From contig NW_027152093.1 of assembly GCF_004359215.1 (NCBI RefSeq), positions 1 to 23,596 on the forward strand: a DNA stretch of 23,596 nucleotides, in the 5' to 3' direction. The DNA comes from Bremia lactucae. Taxonomy: Eukaryota > Oomycota > Peronosporomycetes > Peronosporales > Peronosporaceae. The notes under the pieces were generated by a model. The model was not told the DNA's origin and made no database searches. It worked only from the letters and a program-made list of their open reading frames with translations. A program made the position numbers and the translations under genes. This document shows, one piece after another, positions 8,308 to 15,850 of this stretch; positions within the stretch are counted from its first letter, which is position 1, and each line of letters opens with the position of its first letter.

Positions 8308-8540
8308 TGTTAGCTAGGAAGCGACTCGACTACATCAAGATAGTACCCATAATTACCATTATATACCGGTAATGACGTCACAGTGTGACGTCATGGGGAT
8401 GACGTTAGTAGATGACGTCAGTAGTTTCTAGAAGGTTCTATGAGCTATGATTGGAGAATCAATGATTGGCTTCGAGGTAGCTATAGGTTGCGAACTAAGG
8501 ACCTTAATATATTCACTTTGCATTTCGCCAAGTAGTGCTC
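8308..8540 (+). repeat. Ty1/copia LTR, plus orientation
   Basis: About 233 bases beginning TGTTAG after the purine tract. It matches the C2 LTR (10490 down to 10257) and the partial LTR at 13765-13588 in the CRE-like octamer region, the ATTGG and GGCTT blocks, TTTGCGAACTAAG and the end GTGCTCACTTGACCTT. The terminal bases overlap the start of copia coding sequence (see findings), so the 3' edge is uncertain by about 10 bases. After this LTR the internal region resumes inside integrase, so the primer-binding site, gag and protease of C1 are deleted. Confidence 0.82.
8372..8420. promoter_or_regulatory. Cluster of TGACGTCA (CRE-like) octamers in copia LTR
   Basis: Perfect TGACGTCA octamers lie at 8373-8380, 8386-8393 and 8413-8420, with a one-base variant TGACGTTA at 8400-8407. 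This octamer is the classical binding site of CREB/ATF-type bZIP factors. The other two copies of the LTR also carry clusters (10394-10414; 13675-13722), so the cluster is a family feature and probably part of the promoter. Factor identity in this organism is unknown. Confidence 0.6.
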
Positions 8541-9330
8541 ACTTGACCTTAGCATAAGTCAAACAGTGGGAGCTGTGCGATGGTTGCGCACCTGGCAAAT
8601 AAACGCGAGTGAGCTTCATGCAAAAGTCGCCTCATCACGCAAATAAGCTGCTAGAAGTCATTCAGAGTGACGTGAGCGGTCCTATGCAGTCAGCGACTTT
8701 TAGCGGTAAGTGGTACTTCGTCACATTTACAGATGAGTACTCGCACTTTACCAGTGTTCTTGTTACGAAGCAAGTCGGAGGTCTCAAACAAGCTCGCCAA
8801 GTTTGTTGCGTTCACTGAGACTTAGACCGGCGGAGTTGTCAAAACTCTTCGTTGAGACAACGGTGGTGAAAACACTTCGAGCGTATTGGCCAAGTTCTGC
8901 AAGCGTCGTGGTATTGAGCAAAAATTCACGCTACCCTACGCTCGCAACTGAATAGGGGGGGGGGGCGAACGCATGAATCGTACACTCGTGAATTGCGCAA
9001 GATGTATGCTTGAGCTCGCTGGACTGCCGAAATCGTATTGGGGCGAAGCATTCATGACCGCTACCTTCCTTCGCTACCGCTGTCCAACGCGAGGTATTGT
9101 ATGGAAAAGTCACTATATCAGGTTTGGACCGGGAGGAAACCAGCGCTGGCAAATCTAAAGGTGTTTGGCTGCCATGCATTTGTAACAGTTCCAAAGGAAA
9201 AACGTCGCAAGATTGACTCTCGAACGGTACGCTGTCCATTTCTCGGCTACTCGAAGCATGAAAAAGCATATCGTTTCGAAGAAAGATTGAGAATGGCCGT
9301 GTACTAGTGAGTTTGATGCAAAATTTATGG
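8541..9330 (+). pseudogene. Ty1/copia integrase remnant (element C1)
   Basis: Plus-strand frames give KQWELCDGCAPGK (second half of the HHCC zinc finger), MQKSPHHANKLLEVIQSDVS with the first catalytic Asp at 8669, FTDEYSHFTSV, then a stop-DNGGEN segment with the second Asp at 8856, FCKRRGIEQKFTLPYA, and ERMNRTLVNCARCMLELAGL with the catalytic Glu at 8967. The C-terminal part reads LPKSYWGEAFMTATFLR, NLKVFGCHAFVTVPKEKRRK and RCPFLGYSKHEKAYRFEE. The enzyme would insert cDNA into host DNA. All three catalytic acids remain, but stops, frameshifts and an 11-G run (8955-8965) break it. The two zinc-binding His residues are missing because the LTR is fused here. Confidence 0.9.
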
Positions 9331-10256
9331 AAGACATGTTTGACAGTGAGAGATGCGTCCGCCAGAATAGCGCGATTGTTGTTCAAGAGGCTGATGAATT
9401 GGCCGATGACGACTCTCCACAACTCGAAGAAACTGATCAAGAGAATGAAGAATGTGAGCAGAGCGAAGAAATGGAGCCTGGCACCAAGCGGCACGAAAGG
9501 ACTCAATCGCTCGAAAAAGCAGCTGAAATTCCAACGTCTAAGCGACACAGTAGATACCAATCAGTAAAAGAAATGTCTGCTACGGCACACGATTTTGAGG
9601 CTGCGTACGTTGTGGATTCAGTGGGAGAAATGCCGACCACGTTCAAGTCGGCGATGGAATCCAGCGACGCAGCCAAGTGGCAAGAAGTATGCAACTCGGA
9701 AATGGAATCGCTTCAAAAGAACAAGACATGGACGCTTGTGCCGCTACCAAAAGGGCGCAAGCCAATAGGCAATCGGTAAGTGTTTCGCGTCAAAGAAAAT
9801 CAAGACGGTATAGTGGAGCGACACAAGGCGCGTCTAGTGGCTAAAGGCTTTGCACAGAAGTTTGGCATTGACTACGAAGAAACGTTTGCGCCTGTGGCCA
9901 AGTTTACATCTATTCGGATTCTGCTCAGTTTGGCTGCCAAGTACGGACTTACTGTCCATCGGATAGACGTAAAGACAGCGTACCTCAACGGCCAGCTCGA
10001 CGAGGACATCAACATGGCGCAGCCAGATGGCTTCAATGATGCAATCAATCCGGACTATGTGTGCAAACTAGAACGGTCAGTGTACGTGCTGAAGCAGTCG
10101 CCTCGCATGTGGAAGAAGCCCCTCGATGATTTTATGCTAGGGCTCGAGTTCAAGAAATGCGAATCTGGCCACTGCGTCTAAATGAAGCGTGGTAGGCAAG
10201 ATATGATCTTTGTTGCGCTTTACGTCGATGACTTAATTTTGGCTAGCAGTAATGAA
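9331..10256 (+). pseudogene. Ty1/copia linker and reverse transcriptase (element C1)
   Basis: 9327-9779 is an open acidic/charged linker ending in MESLQKNKTWTLVPLPKGRK, the start of copia RT. The next codon block [17 protein letters not shown] shows TAA at 9777-9779 where the family (and C2) has Trp. After the stop the frame runs through [56 protein letters not shown] and the DFMLGLEFKKCESGHCV block, with a second stop at about 10179. The catalytic box YVDD follows at 10221-10232 in LYVDDLILASSNEK. The copy then breaks off at 10256 into an LTR of opposite orientation. RNase H is missing. Confidence 0.92.
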
Positions 10257-10490
10257 AAGGTCAAGTGAGCACTAGTTGGCAAAATGCAAAGTAAATATAT
10301 TAAAGGACTTAGTTCGCAAACCTATTGCTTGTTACCTCTAAGCCAACCATTACTTCTAGCCAATTAGCGCTTCTGAAATATTCTAGAAGCTTCTGACGTC
10401 ATCAACTGACGTCATTACCGGTATCTGCCGGTACCCGCCTTTGGCCTGCTTGCTGCATGAGACGCCTTTTTCACAGCGTCCTTAAGAACA
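10257..10490 (-). repeat. Ty1/copia LTR, minus orientation (3' LTR of C2)
   Basis: About 234 bases reading TGTTCTTAAGG from 10490 leftward and ending CACTTGACCTT near 10257. It is homologous to 8308-8540 and to 13588-13765. It holds two TGACGTCA octamers (10394-10401, 10407-10414) and two xCCGGTA words. It lies directly after the C2 RNase H tail and purine tract, so it is the 3' LTR of C2. Its outer end is joined to the broken RT of C1 at a short shared sequence. Confidence 0.85.
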
Positions 10491-10499
10491 CTCCCACTC
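10491..10499 (-). promoter_or_regulatory. Polypurine tract of copia C2
   Basis: On the minus strand GAGTGGGAG sits between the Pol tail and the LTR start TGTT at 10490, the position where plus-strand DNA synthesis is primed. Confidence 0.65.
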
Positions 10500-11460
10500 G
10501 ACTCGACAGCTCTTGGGCCTTGTATCCCGAGCTTGCCACGAAGTACGCAAAACTGTGTCGCTGGAATTGGCTTGGTCATATCGGCCAGCATGTCGAGAGA
10601 AGAAATATATTCGAGAATCACTTGACCGTCTTTAACCTTGTCGTATACAAAATAATATCGAATGTCGATGTGCTTGTTTTGCTTGTGATACTCTGGATTC
10701 TTTGCCATTGCAATTGAGCCTTGGTTATATTCATAAATCTTGACCGCTCTATCCGTGGACATCTCACCGAGCTCGCACAGAAATGTTTTAAGCCATACTG
10801 CCTCTTGTGTCGCCTCTGACAGTGCCATGTACTCAGCTTCTGTAGATGATAGAGTCACCGTATGCTGTTTCTTGATCTTCCAGCTGACACACCCGCCACT
10901 CATCATAAAAGCGTAGCCGCTTGTGCTTCTTCGTGACATCGTCTCTCCGGCCCAGTCCGCATCCGAAAACCCTTGCAGTCCATTATGAGTTGCTGCTTGA
11001 AACTCGATGCCACGGCATCGAGTTTCGTGAGTCCTTGTACCTTATATATACCTGAAAACCCTTTTGAGTGCTTGCCAGTGTGTTGGGCATGGGTCTGCAA
11101 CAAATTGGCCAAGTACTCCAACTGCCGCAGCGAGATCCTGGCGTGTGCCAACCATAATGTATCAGGCAACCGACAGCATTTCGATACGGCACACCGACCA
11201 TAGTTTCACTGTGCTTGCATCCGCCTTCGCACATGGACTTGGTCAGCTTGAGTCCTGGACCCTGGGGCGTCCTAACGGCCTTACTGTTGTCCATGTTGAA
11301 CTTCGCTAAAATATTACATGCAAACTTGGTCTGCCGCATCGTGAGTGCCCCAATCTCAAAGTCTTGCTCAATTTCAATTTCAGGAAATTACTTGAGCTGG
11401 CCCATATCCGTCATCTCAAATATGTGGCTCAGGGCTAACTTAGTTTCTTGTAGCATCTTG
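10500..11460 (-). pseudogene. Ty1/copia RT connection and RNase H (element C2)
   Basis: Minus-strand reading from 11460: LQETKLALSHIFEMTDMGQL, then MRQTKFACNILAKFNMDNSK, VPYRNAVGCL, and, after a frame break near 11100-10940, the RNase H: MSRRSTSGYAFMMSGGCVSW, QHTVTLSSTEAEYMALSEAT, the IYEYNQGSIAMAKN box, YHKQNKHIDIRY and ADMTKPIPATQFCVLRGKL. RNase H removes the RNA strand after copying. The EAE acidic residue is kept, but in the third box the family Asp is Tyr (codon at 10727-10729), which should inactivate it. The 174-codon open stretch 10939-10415 runs on through the tract into the LTR, so its apparent C-terminus is not protein. A stop lies in the GQLK-stop-FPEIEIEQ segment. Confidence 0.92.
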
Positions 11461-12014
11461 CTGGTACTGCTAGCCAATATAAGTCATCGACGTATCATGC
11501 AACAAAAATCAGGTTATGCTAGGACTGGAATTTAAGAAGTGTGAATCCGATCACTGCATCTAAATGTAGATGCAGTGATCGGATTCACACTTCTTGAATT
11601 CCAGTCCCAGCATAAAGTCGTCAATTGTCTTGTTCCACATGAGAGGTGATTGCTTCAGACCGTACAGCGACCGTTGTAACTTGCACACGTAACCTGGATT
11701 GGCTGTATCACTGAAGCCATCAGGCTGCGTCATGTAAATATCTCCGTCGAGCTGACCATTAAGAAATGCTGTTATCACATCCATTCGATGGACCGTAAGT
11801 CCGTACTTGGCAGCCAGAACTTAGCAAAATCCGGATCGATTAAAACTTCGCCACCGACGCAAACGTTTCTTATAGTCGATGCCGAATTTTGTGCGAAACC
11901 TTTCGCCACAAGGCGCGCCTTGTATCGCTCAACTTCACCAGCTTGGTTTTCCTTAACTCGAAATACCCATCGGTTGCCGATTGCCTTACATCCTAACGGC
12001 AGGGGCACAAGTGT
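11461..12014 (-). pseudogene. Ty1/copia reverse transcriptase (element C2)
   Basis: Minus-strand pieces give [20 protein letters not shown] and [13 protein letters not shown] (12008-11880), then a damaged stretch and [50 protein letters not shown] and FMLGLEFKKCESDHCI (11784-11567). The catalytic YVDD is at about 11495-11484. Where C1 has a short MKRGRQD segment between the CESDHCI block and YVDD, C2 instead carries an inverted copy of the preceding 49 bases (11514-11562). Frameshifts also remove the DYEETFAPV block. C2 keeps the Trp codon that C1 has lost. Confidence 0.9.
11514..11615. repeat. 102-bp near-perfect palindrome inside copia C2 RT
   Basis: Arms 11514-11562 and 11567-11615 are reverse complements at 47 of 49 positions around a 4-base spacer (AATG). 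The right arm is ordinary C2 RT coding sequence on the minus strand; the left arm is the same stretch copied in the opposite orientation. The match extends to where copia C1 reads TCTAAATG. This looks like a fold-back or template-switch duplication. Confidence 0.9.
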
Positions 12015-12577
12015 CTAAGTCTTGTTCTTTTGTAGCGAGTCCATTTCCAAGCTGCACGCTTCCTTCCATTTTTTTAGCTGCGTCATTGGATACCGTCGCC
12101 AACTTGAACGTGGTTGGCATTTCTCGCACTGAAAATCCACAACGTACGCAGCCTCGAAGTCTTGAGCTGTAGCTGACATTTCTTCAAGCGATTGATATTG
12201 ACTGTGTCGTTTGGGCCTTGGCGCTTCAGTCGCTTTTTCGAGCGATTGGGTCCTTTGGTGTCGCTTTCTGCCAGGCTCAAATTCTTCATTCTGCGCAGAT
12301 TCTTCATTTTCGTGATCGGTTTGGTCGTGTTGTGGGGAGTCCTGTTCAGTCGCTTCATCATCATCTTGAATAACGACCTCATTATAGCGCCGGTCGCGCT
12401 TCCCACTATCAAACGTATTTTCCATAAACTTTGCGTCGCGACTGACAAGCACACGACCACTCTCAACTTTTATGCTCTGAGTAGCCAAGAAACCGACAGC
12501 GTACCGACCAAGCTTCAAATTTGCTTCGCTTTTCCTTAAGTACTGTAAGCTATGCATGGCATCCAAAAACCTTCAGA
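12015..12577 (-). pseudogene. Copia C2 integrase C-terminal end and linker
   Basis: The minus strand starts at 12577 with NLKVFGCHA, then reads GRVLVSRDAKFMENTFDSGK, an acidic run (QDDDEATEQDSPQHDQTDHE), RHQRTQSLEKATEAPRPKRH, SQYQSLEEMSATAQDFEAAY and DSLQKNKT, leading into RT. It aligns with C1 9150-9730. A long antisense ORF across 12192-12539 is a shadow. This linker is probably flexible; no enzymatic motif is present. Confidence 0.85.
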
Positions 12578-12960
12578 TTCGTTTCGCAGCAGAGATACCG
12601 TGGTAAAGTGCGAGTACTCATCCGTGAAAGTGAGAAGTACCGCTTGCCGCTAAAAGTTGTTGACTGCATAGGTCTACACACATCACTGTGAATAACTTCC
12701 AACAGTTTCTTTGCATGATGTGGTGACTTTTGCATCAAACTCACTCGCGTTTGTTTGCCAATCGCACAACGATCGCACAGCTCCCACTGATTGACCGACG
12801 CAAGATCAATGTCAACACCATAGTTCCTTTTGACGATAGTGTCTAGACCACTATATCTAATGTGTCTAAGTCGAAGATGCCAGAGGTACGAAGTGGTGTC
12901 CCCATGGCATCCCGACGAGCTTGTCACATTGGCTTCGTCAGTGCCGACGAGCGTCGTGCA
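12578..12960 (-). pseudogene. Copia C2 pre-integrase domain and truncated integrase
   Basis: Minus strand from 12927: YLWHLRLRHIRYSGLDTIVK, then VNQWELCDRCAIGKQTRVSL. This gives the full HHCC zinc-binding set (H, H, C, C) of the GAG-pre-integrase/integrase N-terminus. Then KSPHHAKKLLEVIHSDVCRP keeps the first catalytic Asp, followed by SGKRYF and DEYSHFT-like residues. At about 12578 the sequence jumps to NLKVFGCHA. Relative to C1 this deletes roughly 400 bases with the second Asp and the Glu, so the integrase core is gone. Confidence 0.9.
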
Positions 12961-13320
12961 TAGCCTAAACAGCCCTTTACCCTCACGGGATCCAAGTTTT
13001 CACTGCAATCCTTTTGCTTTAGCAAAGCATCCGTCACTTTCAAACGTGACTGGACCCACGTCCTTCGTAAAGCGTCCAACGGAGAAGAGATTGCGCGATA
13101 ATTTCGGAATATGCCATACTCCTCAAAGCACTTCCTTCTTGGTTCCATGCGGAGTCTTCATATACATCACGATGTTACCAGTCCCGACTGCCTGGACAAC
13201 ACCATCGTCTGCTAAGTGAACGTCCACCGGAGAAATACCCTTGAAATTCTTCATGAACTGTTTCGAGTACGTCATGTGCTGTGTCGTACCTAAATCGACC
13301 AGCCATATGCAACTTGACTT
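12961..13320 (-). pseudogene. Ty1/copia aspartic protease (element C2)
   Basis: Minus strand at about 13315-13125: CIWLVDLGTTQHMTYSKQFM, then NFKGISPVDVHLADDGVVQA and GTGNIVMYMKTPHGTKKEVL. WLVD-x-G-x-T-x-HM is the copia protease active site; here Leu follows the Asp where Ser/Thr is usual, so activity would be doubtful even in an open frame. Another fragment, VTDALLKQKDCSENLDPV and KGCLGYA, continues toward the pre-integrase domain down to about 12960. A copia protease lies between Gag and integrase, as seen here. Confidence 0.88.
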
Positions 13321-13587
13321 GGTAGTCTTCAAATGTCCACCAACCGAAAAAAAGATAATCGTCAGAGTCGTCTTCACTCTGCGCGACGTTTGCACGCTGT
13401 AGCCGCTGTCGTTCTGTGTTCTCGCGAATTCGCACGGGGCACTTAGCGATCCAATGCCCATGCTACCCAAAGTAGTTACAGGTGCTGTTGGCCTTGACCG
13501 GTTTTTGGCGTCCCTTACGCCGACCGTTGTCCGTTGTCATAAACGCTTGTCCTTGCCCGTGGCGGCTCCATCGAAGCCGCCACCTTG
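13321..13587 (-). pseudogene. Copia C2 Gag C-terminus with broken zinc knuckle
   Basis: Minus strand at about 13496-13430 reads C-N-Y-F-G-stop-H-G-H-W-I-A-K-C-P-V-R-I-R-E-N. This is a CX2CX4HX4C nucleocapsid knuckle in which the second Cys is Phe and a stop has arisen. Upstream is a Gly/Lys-rich segment (EQGGGFDGAATGKDK) and downstream an acidic SEDDSDDYLFF stretch that precedes the protease. Most of Gag is deleted: the LTR piece begins at 13588. Confidence 0.8.
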
Positions 13588-13765
13588 TTCCTTCGCAAAC
13601 CTATTGCTTCTTACCCTTAAGCCAACCATTACACTTGTAGCCAATCATCGCTTCTGGAATCTTCTAGAAGCTTTTGACGTCATCAACTGACGTCATCTCA
13701 ATGACTTCACCGCATGACGTCATTCCCGGTATCTACCGGTATACACCGGTACCCGCCTTTGGCCC
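13588..13765 (-). repeat. Truncated 5' LTR of copia C2
   Basis: Minus orientation, homologous to the middle of the LTRs at 10490-10257 and 8308-8540, from GGCCAAAGGCGGGTACCGG to GGTTTGCGAA. Both ends are cut: the TGTT start is replaced by C3 RT coding sequence and the other end by Gag. It contains TGACGTCA at 13675-13682, 13688-13695 and 13715-13722, a TGACTTCA variant at 13702-13709, and three ACCGGTA-like words at 13725-13755. Confidence 0.8.
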
Positions 13766-14169
13766 GTCAAACGTTTCATTCCATACGCGCGACGCTTGTT
13801 TGAGTCCGTACATAGCCTTGACCAGTTCCAAACAATTAAAATTGTCATCAAACTGTACTCCTTCAGAGATCTCGCAATAAACTTGTTCTTTTATGATTCC
13901 ATACAGAAATGGAGTGTCACATACTTGACAACCGGCGAAAAGGTTTCGGTGTAATCAATGCCGTACTTTTGTTTGAAGCCATTCGCGACGTGGCGAGCCT
14001 TGTATTTGTCGATAGATCCATCCGCTCTGCGGTTGATCTTAAACACCCATTTGGTACCAATGGCACGTTGAGCGTGTGGCAGCTCGGCAGCACAAAATAC
14101 CACGCAGAGCATGATTTCGAGCTCCATACGAATTGCCTCGCGCCAATGAACTTGCTGCGGTCCATTCAT
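13766..14169 (-). pseudogene. Ty1/copia reverse transcriptase of a second lineage (C3)
   Basis: Minus strand from 14169: MNGPQQVHWREAIRMELEIM, AELPHAQRAIGTKWVFKINR, RADGSIDKYKARHVANGFKQ, KYGIDYTETFSPVVKYVTL. After a deletion near 13890 it continues with CEISEGVQFDDNFNCLELVK and AMYGLKQASRVWNETFD up to 13766. The wording differs clearly from C1/C2 (GTKWVFKI against GNRWVFRV), so C3 is a separate copia family. Catalytic Asp blocks before YGLKQ are lost in the deletion, and YVDD would lie beyond the breakpoint at which C3 is fused to a C2-type LTR. Confidence 0.9.
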
Positions 14170-14981
14170 TGCCTCTTAGAAAGACTTAGGCTCTGATAAG
14201 TCGATCGATCTTTCAACGGCATTAGCACTTGCACGCCAAAACAGAGGAGAAGCAGCTTCGTCATCTTGGTCATCATTCTTTTCTGCATCGTCTTCCATAC
14301 GCGATTCAATGGGCGCGCTTGCTTCTTCAAGACCATTTTGTTGTCGAGCAGCAGGTAATTTCCTGGGTAGGTTTCTCTTTTCACTTTAGCGACCTTTTCG
14401 CTTTCCTGTCTGCTTGTACTCCATTTTTGGGGAAGCAATTTCGAGATCTTCAAATTCCGAATCATCGACATCTTCGTCCAAGCTTATCGGCAGAAACTCG
14501 AGAACAGACTCATCGAAGTTAACATCGCGACTAATAATAACTTGCCCTGCATCGACGAAAAGACTCGATAAGCTTAAGATGTTTCTTCGTAACCGAGAAA
14601 AATTCCGACGCGAGCCTTAGGGTCCCATTTAAGTCGTTTTTCCTTTGGAGTTAGAATGTACGTCCGGCAGCCAAATACACGCATGTGTTTTACACTGGGC
14701 TTCGACTCTTAGACAATCTCATAAAGAGTCTTATGCTCAAACTTTGGGTGACGGCAGTCAATTCTTGACGTATATGGCTGTCATTGCTGCCTCAGCCCAG
14801 AAACACTTGTCGAGCTTGGCGTGATGCAGCAAACTGCGTCCAATTGTAACAGTTGTCCGAATAGCACGCTCTGCCGTCCCATTAGTCTGTTGGGCGTACG
14901 GAACTGTAATTTGATGCTCAATTCCTTCATCTTCGTAGAAAGTCTTGATCGAGCTTGTCGCGAACTCACGAGCTCCATCGT
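14170..14981 (-). pseudogene. Ty1/copia integrase C-terminal half and linker (C3)
   Basis: Minus strand from about 14981: VHDGAREFATSSIKTFYEDE, GIEHQITVPYAQQTNGTAER (second Asp region and catalytic Glu in the TAER context), AIRTTVTIGRSLLHHAKLDK, CFWAEAAMTAIYVKN. Then come FEHKTLYEIV, KPSVKHMRVFGCRTYILTP, KEKRLKWDPKARVGIFLGYE, and an acidic linker with DVDDSEFEDLEIASPKMEY and MNDQ-like charged runs. Frame breaks occur near 14710, 14580 and 14350. The N-terminal half is missing because gypsy G3 starts at about 14982 on the other strand. Confidence 0.88.
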
Positions 14982-15290
14982 GCACCCACCTGTTCTGGCT
15001 AGAATTAGAGTCGCTCAACCAAGCGATCTCTATAGCAAAACAGGAGGGCTTTAGCCTGAAACAGGCTTCGTCACTCGGGGTCATATCGTCCACCGAGACG
15101 ACACGAAACCATAGGTCTAGAACTGATGGATGTCTCGTATACAGAGAGCGAGAAACCTTGCTCTTCGAGTTACTAACGGTTACAAAATTAAATCGTTGTC
15201 AAAAGATAGGCCACTAACTACCCTATAAGTGTAGTGCCCCACGGCCAGTGCCTAAAATCACTGAGCAAAAGAACCGACCTCTCGCTAGGA
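14982..15290 (+). pseudogene. Ty3/gypsy Gag C-terminal half with degenerate zinc knuckle (G3)
   Basis: Plus strand from about 14985: THLFWLELESLNQAISIAKQ, EGFSLKQASS, then after frame slips a RPPR-like segment and ESEKP region, and NRCQKIGH-stop-LPYKCSAPRPVP at 15191-15250. This matches G1 Gag (THLFRLNRIRLK). The CCHC knuckle has lost its first Cys (Leu codon at 15188) and gained a stop. The 5' half of Gag and the 5' LTR are missing: the fragment is fused to copia C3 at about 14982. The stem 15145-15152 with 15157-15164 is discussed in findings. Confidence 0.85.
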
Positions 15291-15850
15291 ACAGCGGAAG
15301 ACGCATATCTGACGCTGTTGCGAAATCGCATCGGCGAGGCGGCTCGTCCATAAACGGTCGGGGTCAGTAGGTGCGGAGCGCCCTACTGTTCCAGCAACGT
15401 CAAAAGAATTTGCAGGCCTTTTGACGAAAGTTGCTCCGTACACACATAAATTGTGTGAAACTGCCACACGGGATGAGGTTAACCTCATCACCCTGAAAAT
15501 AAAAATGTAAAATAAATGCCACTTAAGTCCCTAGCCGATTGTGGGTCGTCGAATAATTTTATTAGACGCCAATCGCGAGAAGATCGTAGACTCAAACTTA
15601 TTGAGCGCAATACCCCTTTAACGAGGATGACAGTGCGCCTAGCAACAGGCGTATCTGTAACGGTAAAGAAACGTGTGGTTGGTATACAAAACACATGAAG
15701 GGCTAAACAGTACGATGATGATTATATCGTACCAGATTTGGATGACAAATTTGATGTCATCCTTAAATTACCATGGCTCAGAAAGTACAGGCCATGTTTA
15801 AATTGGCAGCATCAAGCCGTGACGATGCCTGTCTCTTGTTCCTGAGATGG
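15291..15850 (+). pseudogene. Ty3/gypsy aspartic protease (G3)
   Basis: Plus strand: LTLLRNRIGEAARP-like start, TVGVSRCGAPYCSSNVKRIC, then from 15516 SLADCGSSNNFIRRQSREDR with the active-site Asp at 15534. Next come TRMTVRLATGVSVTV, and after a frame break DYIVPDLDDKFDVILKLPWL, RKYRPCLNWQHQAVTMPVSC and a stop near 15847. The KLPWL block with flap-side sequence is retained here and deleted in G1. Same D-C-G active site as G1. Between 15420 and 15515 several stops interrupt the frame. Confidence 0.88.

Noticed and set aside
8931..9560. 209-codon minus-strand ORF, longest in the window
   Set aside because: It lies exactly antisense to recognisable copia integrase and linker; no homologous feature of its own, so treated as a shadow.
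12192..12539. 115-codon plus-strand ORF
   Set aside because: Antisense shadow of the C2 linker, whose minus-strand residues match C1.
12830..13219. 129-codon plus-strand ORF
   Set aside because: Antisense to the C2 protease and pre-integrase domain, which have clear motifs on the minus strand.
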